Source: JBBEAM01 sp040882845 (GTDB lineage: Bacteria > Pseudomonadota > Alphaproteobacteria > Kiloniellales > DSM-21159). From it: DNA of 64,000 bases. Numbering within the stretch: position 1 is the stretch's first letter; the number at the start of each line of letters is the position of its first letter. A model generated the notes under the pieces. It did no database searches, was not told the origin of the DNA, and worked only from the letters and a program-made list of their open reading frames with translations. Below, one piece after another: positions 61,325 to 64,000 of this stretch. The position numbers were made by a program, and so were the translations under genes. The stretch is taken from positions 46,572 through 110,571 of the forward strand of contig JBBEAM010000003.1 of the NCBI GenBank assembly GCA_040882845.1, given 5' to 3'.

Positions 61325-61392
61325 TGAGGCGTCGGGTTGGGGGTTACCCCTGTTCCGCGCTGCAGGGAGAGCGGAACGAACCCGACGCCTCA
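61325..61392 (+). repeat. compact three-way-junction inverted repeat after mch
   Basis: An exact 14-bp inverted repeat (TGAGGCGTCGGGTT at 61325-61338, AACCCGACGCCTCA at 61379-61392) encloses two hairpins: GGGG-GTTA-CCCC (61339-61350) and GTTCCGC/GCGGAAC (61352-61358/61371-61377). Only two junction bases (61351, 61378) are unpaired. It starts 20 bp after the mch stop, so it could end that transcript, but there is no T-tract. Confidence 0.65.
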
Positions 61393-62229
61393 GGAGCCGC
61401 CACACGACTCCGGCACTTGCTTTTCGAATGGCCGGCTTTGACCCTCTCCCGCGTCCCCGGGTGCGAGCCTGGCACCTCGCAGTCCGGTTTGCTCGCGGGG
61501 AGGGGCGTCCCCTGGGTTCCAACCGCCCCGGCCGAAGCCGTGACCGCGGTCCATGAAGCCGCACCTACCTGGAAGGCTCTCCTCAAGCGCCTTCGGCGCC
61601 GGTCCTTCGCGGAACGCAGGGGGCGAACCCACAACGTCCTGCTCCGCACCGCGTCCGTGTCGCAGTCCCGCCGGACCCTGGAAGGCGGCCCTAGAGGCGA
61701 ACCTCCAAGACATCCTTCCGATCCGTGGCCGCAAGGCGCCCGAAGGCCCCTTCGCACCACCCGGCAAGGCGAGTCTTCCACAGGGGAGAACCCCGTCCTG
61801 CCGCTGCGGGTCCGCAGTCCGGACCCCAACGAGGGCTTCGCGCAGGGTGAAGTCCCCGAAGAACCGCCGGGAGGCCCGGTCCCAGTCCGGCGGCAAGCCG
61901 CCGGGCAGGGTCCGGAAAGTCTCCTCCAGACCGACTTCGCGGTCGCTTTCGGCCGAAGCCTGATGCGACCCCTCCGTCGCAGCGGGTGAGGGTCTGCTTG
62001 CGCTTGCCTCACCCCCGGAACGTTTCTGGCGAGGACCGCCGCCAAGTGGCAGGAGCGAACTCCCACCCCTGGAAACGGGCACCGCTGGCCGACGTTCCGG
62101 CACTCACAAGTACAGAAAAAGCGTCGTACAAGTCGTGTCGAGCGGCAATAACGAATCCGAAATTCGGAGAAGAAATCTGTGCATATCTTGGCCTCTACTA
62201 CACAACTCGCGCACAGTTACTCCACAAGT

Positions 62230-62238
62230 TTATCCACA
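62230..62238 (+). promoter_or_regulatory. perfect DnaA box upstream of sdhC
   Basis: TTATCCACA at 62230-62238; a one-mismatch box (TGTGCATAT) lies at 62178-62186 and a CCGAAATTCGG palindrome at 62157-62167. All sit in an A/T-richer 150-bp stretch. Too few boxes to claim an origin. Confidence 0.45.
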
Positions 62239-62316
62239 GGCCGGCCGGATTGCTGCATTGCGCAATCGCCTCTGCCGCCGCGCTGCGCCGCTTAGGCTGC
62301 GTGGCGGCCCGTCGCG

Positions 62317-62345
62317 TTGACTTGCCTGGCAGTGCGCACTAAACC
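62317..62345 (+). promoter_or_regulatory. candidate sdh operon promoter
   Basis: TTGACT (62317-62322) and TAAACC (62340-62345), 17-bp spacing, about 60 bp before the sdhC ATG. The -10 is poor. Confidence 0.4.
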
Positions 62346-62404
62346 ATCAGTGTCACACAAGGTTTCCGCCGCATTGCCCGCGCTCGCGAAGGGAAGTCAT
62401 CCGG

Positions 62405-62797
62405 ATGTCCGCTGAGAATCGGCCGCTGTCCCCGCACCTCCAGGTGTACCGACCGCAGCTCACCTCCATGCTGTCGATATTGCATCGCATCACGGGCATC
62501 GCCCTGGCGCTCGGCACGCTGCTGCTGGTCTACTGGCTGGTCGCGCTGTCCCTCGGGCCGCAGGCCTATGCCGCCGCCGAGGGTTTGATCGGATCGATTT
62601 TCGGACGCCTGCTGCTGTTCGGCTGGACCATGGCGCTGTTCTATCACCTCTGTAACGGGATCCGGCACCTGTTCTGGGACGCCGGTTTCGGTTTCGAACT
62701 GACCAACGCCTACCGTTCCGGCTGGGCGGTGCTGGTCGCCAGCACCATTCTGACCGTCGTGAGCTGGGTCGTCGGCTACGGCGTGATGGGGGGCTGA
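62405..62797 (+). CDS. sdhC: succinate dehydrogenase cytochrome b556 subunit
   Basis: Membrane anchor of complex II. RPLSPHLQVYRPQLTSMLSILHRITG is the family start (SPHLxIY and SIxHRxTG), and FYHLCNGIRHLFWDAGFG carries the haem-ligand His and quinone-site residues. Three membrane helices, 130 residues. Starts the sdhCDA(B) operon. Confidence 0.95.
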   Translation: MSAENRPLSPHLQVYRPQLTSMLSILHRITGIALALGTLLLVYWLVALSLGPQAYAAAEGLIGSIFGRLLLFGWTMALFYHLCNGIRHLFWDAGFGFELTNAYRSGWAVLVASTILTVVSWVVGYGVMGG

Positions 62798-62800
62798 GCG

Positions 62801-63181
62801 ATGCGCCTGCGCAGCCCGCTCGCCCGCGTCCGCCACCTCGGCTCGGCCAAGGACGGCACAGCGCATTGGTGGATGCAGCGTGTCACCGCGCTCGCCCTGG
62901 TGCCGCTTGCCGTGTGGTTCGCCGCGGCGCTGGTTTTCCATCTCGGCGCCGGCTACGAGGCGACCCAGGCCTGGATCGGCCATCCGCTCACCGGCGGGCT
63001 GCTGCTGGTGCTGATCGTCGCCACCTTCTATCACGGATTTCTCGGCCTGCAGGTGGTGATCGAGGACTACGTCCACCACGAAGGGGTGAAGATCGCGGCC
63101 ATTCTGCTGGTCAAGTTCGTCAGCATCTTGCTCGGCCTGGCCGCGGTGCTGGCGACGCTCAAGATCATCCTCAGTCAATGA
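62801..63181 (+). CDS. sdhD: succinate dehydrogenase membrane anchor subunit
   Basis: Second anchor of complex II. RLRSPLARVRHLGSAKDGTAHWWMQRVTALALVPL is the alphaproteobacterial SdhD start (W-x-QR-x-TA). FYHGFLGLQVVIEDYVHHEG provides haem and quinone contacts. Three helices, 126 residues. Three bases after sdhC. Confidence 0.94.
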   Translation: MRLRSPLARVRHLGSAKDGTAHWWMQRVTALALVPLAVWFAAALVFHLGAGYEATQAWIGHPLTGGLLLVLIVATFYHGFLGLQVVIEDYVHHEGVKIAAILLVKFVSILLGLAAVLATLKIILSQ

Positions 63182-63203
63182 AGAAGAACCGGAAACGAGA
63201 TCG

Positions 63204-64000
63204 ATGACCGAGGCATACAGTATCGTCGACCACAGCTACGACGTGGTCGTGGTCGGGGCCGGCGGGGCCGGCTTGCGTGCGACCCTCGAGCTGGCGCAGG
63301 AGGGGTTCAGGACCGCCTGCATCTCCAAGGTCTTCCCGACCCGCAGCCACACCGTGGCCGCCCAGGGCGGCATCTCGGCGGCGCTCGGCAACATGGGCGA
63401 GGACGACTGGCGCTGGCACATGTACGACACCGTCAAGGGCTCCGACTGGCTCGGCGACCAGGACGCCATCGAGTACATGACCAAGGAGGCGATCCCGGCG
63501 ATCATCGAGCTGGAGCACTACGGCGTGCCCTTCAGCCGGACCGAGGCCGGGCGCATCTACCAGCGGCCCTTCGGCGGCATGACCCGGGAGTACGGCGAGG
63601 GCGGCCCGGCGCAGCGCACCTGCGCGGCGGCCGACCGCACCGGCCACGCCATCCTGCACACGCTCTATCAGCAGTCGCTCAAGAACAACGCCGAGTTCTT
63701 CATCGAGTACTTCGCGTTGGACCTGATGATGGAGGAGGGAGTCTGCCGCGGGGTCGTCGCCTGGGACCTCGACGACGGCACGATCCACCGCTTCCGCGCC
63801 CATAAGGTGATCCTCGCCACCGGCGGCTATGGCCGCACTTACTTCTCCTGCACCTCGGCGCACACCTGCACCGGCGACGGCAACGCCATGGTGCTGCGCG
63901 CCGGCCTGCCGCTGCAGGACATGGAGTTCGTGCAGTTCCATCCGACCGGCATCTACGGCGCCGGCTGCCTGATCACCGAGGGCGCGCGCGGCGAGGGCGG
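63204..64000 (+). CDS. sdhA: succinate dehydrogenase flavoprotein subunit (partial, runs off the window)
   Basis: The first 265 residues of SdhA. YDVVVVGAGGAGLRATLELA is the FAD Rossmann motif, TRSHTVAAQGGISAALGN carries the His that binds FAD covalently, and FGGMTREYGEGGPAQRTCAAADRTGHA, VILATGGYGRTYFSC and QFHPTGIYGAGCLITEGARGEGG (quoted in parts) match the family. The ATG at 63204 follows an ACGAGAT stretch. The 3' end is outside the window. Confidence 0.96.
   Translation, partial: MTEAYSIVDHSYDVVVVGAGGAGLRATLELAQEGFRTACISKVFPTRSHTVAAQGGISAALGNMGEDDWRWHMYDTVKGSDWLGDQDAIEYMTKEAIPAIIELEHYGVPFSRTEAGRIYQRPFGGMTREYGEGGPAQRTCAAADRTGHAILHTLYQQSLKNNAEFFIEYFALDLMMEEGVCRGVVAWDLDDGTIHRFRAHKVILATGGYGRTYFSCTSAHTCTGDGNAMVLRAGLPLQDMEFVQFHPTGIYGAGCLITEGARGEG

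Larger units (their letters stand above)
61305..62404. other. 1.1-kb gene-free region with structured elements and DnaA boxes
   Basis: Four long open frames overlap each other on both strands here (61324-61989 and 61553-61963 forward, 61344-62066 and 61390-62103 reverse), all rich in Arg, Pro, Gly and Ser and none with a recognisable domain or good start, so I call none of them. Hairpins are unusually frequent: the 61325-61392 element, 61588-61600 (GCGCC/GGCGC), 61887-61904 (CCGGCGGC/GCCGCCGG) and 61984-62014 (GGGTGAGG/CCTCACCC). The last 250 bp turns A/T-rich, with a perfect DnaA box and the sdhC promoter. It may be a large structured RNA, a decayed gene or a foreign remnant. Confidence 0.45.

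Noticed and set aside
61393..62020. RNase P RNA or tmRNA gene in the gap
   Set aside because: I looked on both strands for the conserved GGAAAGTCCGG and ACAGAAA type motifs, and for a tmRNA tag and tRNA-like ends. Only loose similarities appear. A cmscan would settle it.
61324..62103. Four overlapping open frames of 136 to 240 codons on both strands in the mch-sdhC gap
   Set aside because: They overlap each other, are dominated by Arg, Pro, Gly and Ser, have no good ribosome-binding site and no recognisable domain; frames stay open in GC-rich DNA by chance.
62150..62350. Chromosomal origin of replication
   Set aside because: One perfect and one imperfect DnaA box is too few, and typical origin neighbours (dnaA, hemE, gidA, parAB) are absent from the window.

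Overview
The window is GC-rich (about two thirds G+C by eye), densely packed, chromosomal housekeeping DNA from an alphaproteobacterium. Pointers are a CarD/CdnL-type regulator, DUF3126, DUF938, DUF1223 and Mpo1-like proteins, a SUV3-like helicase followed by an S4-domain protein, an RpoH with the full 'QKSLFFNLR' RpoH box, an S16 protein with an Ala/Glu-rich tail, and two ethylmalonyl-CoA-pathway type genes (HpcH/HpaI-family CoA lyase plus mesaconyl-CoA hydratase). A Rhodospirillales/Kiloniellales-type organism fits best, but this is inferred from gene content, not from a marker gene. There are no rRNA genes, insertion sequences, prophage genes or CRISPR arrays. One tRNA gene (Arg, anticodon CCT) is present.

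Layout. 0-8.5 kb: end of a DUF1223 gene, a family-4 glycosyltransferase, htpG, a SUV3-like helicase with an S4 RNA-binding partner, a short-chain dehydrogenase and a DUF938 methyltransferase. 8.5-12.9 kb: terB-like gene, ferredoxin fdxA, carD with a consensus promoter and a long structured leader, a metallophosphoesterase-like protein lacking its metal ligands, an Fe-S type winged-helix regulator and rpoH. 12.9-17.1 kb: reverse operon of a nuclease-like protein, an M48 lipoprotein protease with a LysM-like end and a membrane adenylate/guanylate cyclase. 17.2-23.4 kb: proline iminopeptidase, a frameshifted sulfotransferase, a CBS-pair protein, a TauD-like oxygenase, tRNA-Arg, a Crp/Fnr regulator, a methyltransferase and DUF3126. 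23.5-27.2 kb: an Mla-type lipid transport operon (STAS-fused permease, ATPase, MCE protein, lipoprotein). 27.3-36.8 kb: methylmalonate-semialdehyde dehydrogenase, a glutaredoxin-MauE membrane fusion, a truncated AMP-ligase-like protein coupled to a methyltransferase, pgk, AzlCD, an uncharacterised protein, a NUDIX hydrolase and an EamA transporter. 36.9-46.4 kb: dapF-mtaB-ftsY in reverse, a lipoprotein, then ffh, rpsP, rimM, a P1-family peptidase, trmD and rplS. 46.6-55.5 kb: leuC, leuD, leuB and asd, with cell-wall genes (L,D-transpeptidase and MepK-like peptidase), an RDD membrane protein and DUF7079 interleaved. 55.5-61.3 kb: two tandem TPR/glycosyltransferase-like genes, pdxY, and the CoA lyase/mesaconyl-CoA hydratase pair. 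61.3-62.4 kb: a 1.1-kb gene-free stretch that opens with a compact three-way-junction inverted repeat. 62.4-64 kb: sdhC, sdhD and the start of sdhA.

How it fits together. Several modules have clear joint functions: SRP targeting (Ffh and its receptor FtsY sit 3.5 kb apart), ribosome and tRNA maturation (rpsP-rimM-trmD-rplS, mtaB), leucine and aspartate-family amino-acid synthesis (leuCDB, asd, dapF), outer-membrane lipid transport (Mla), peptidoglycan 3-3 crosslink making and cutting (L,D-transpeptidase plus MepK-like), and stress response (htpG, rpoH, M48 protease). No single obviously new defence or mobile system is visible. The most unusual items are local: the 61.3-kb structured region, the carD leader and neighbouring pseudo-phosphatase, the catalytically altered nuclease, the P1 peptidase inside the rpsP operon, the truncated ligase/methyltransferase pair and the hairpin cluster at 53.8-54.0 kb.
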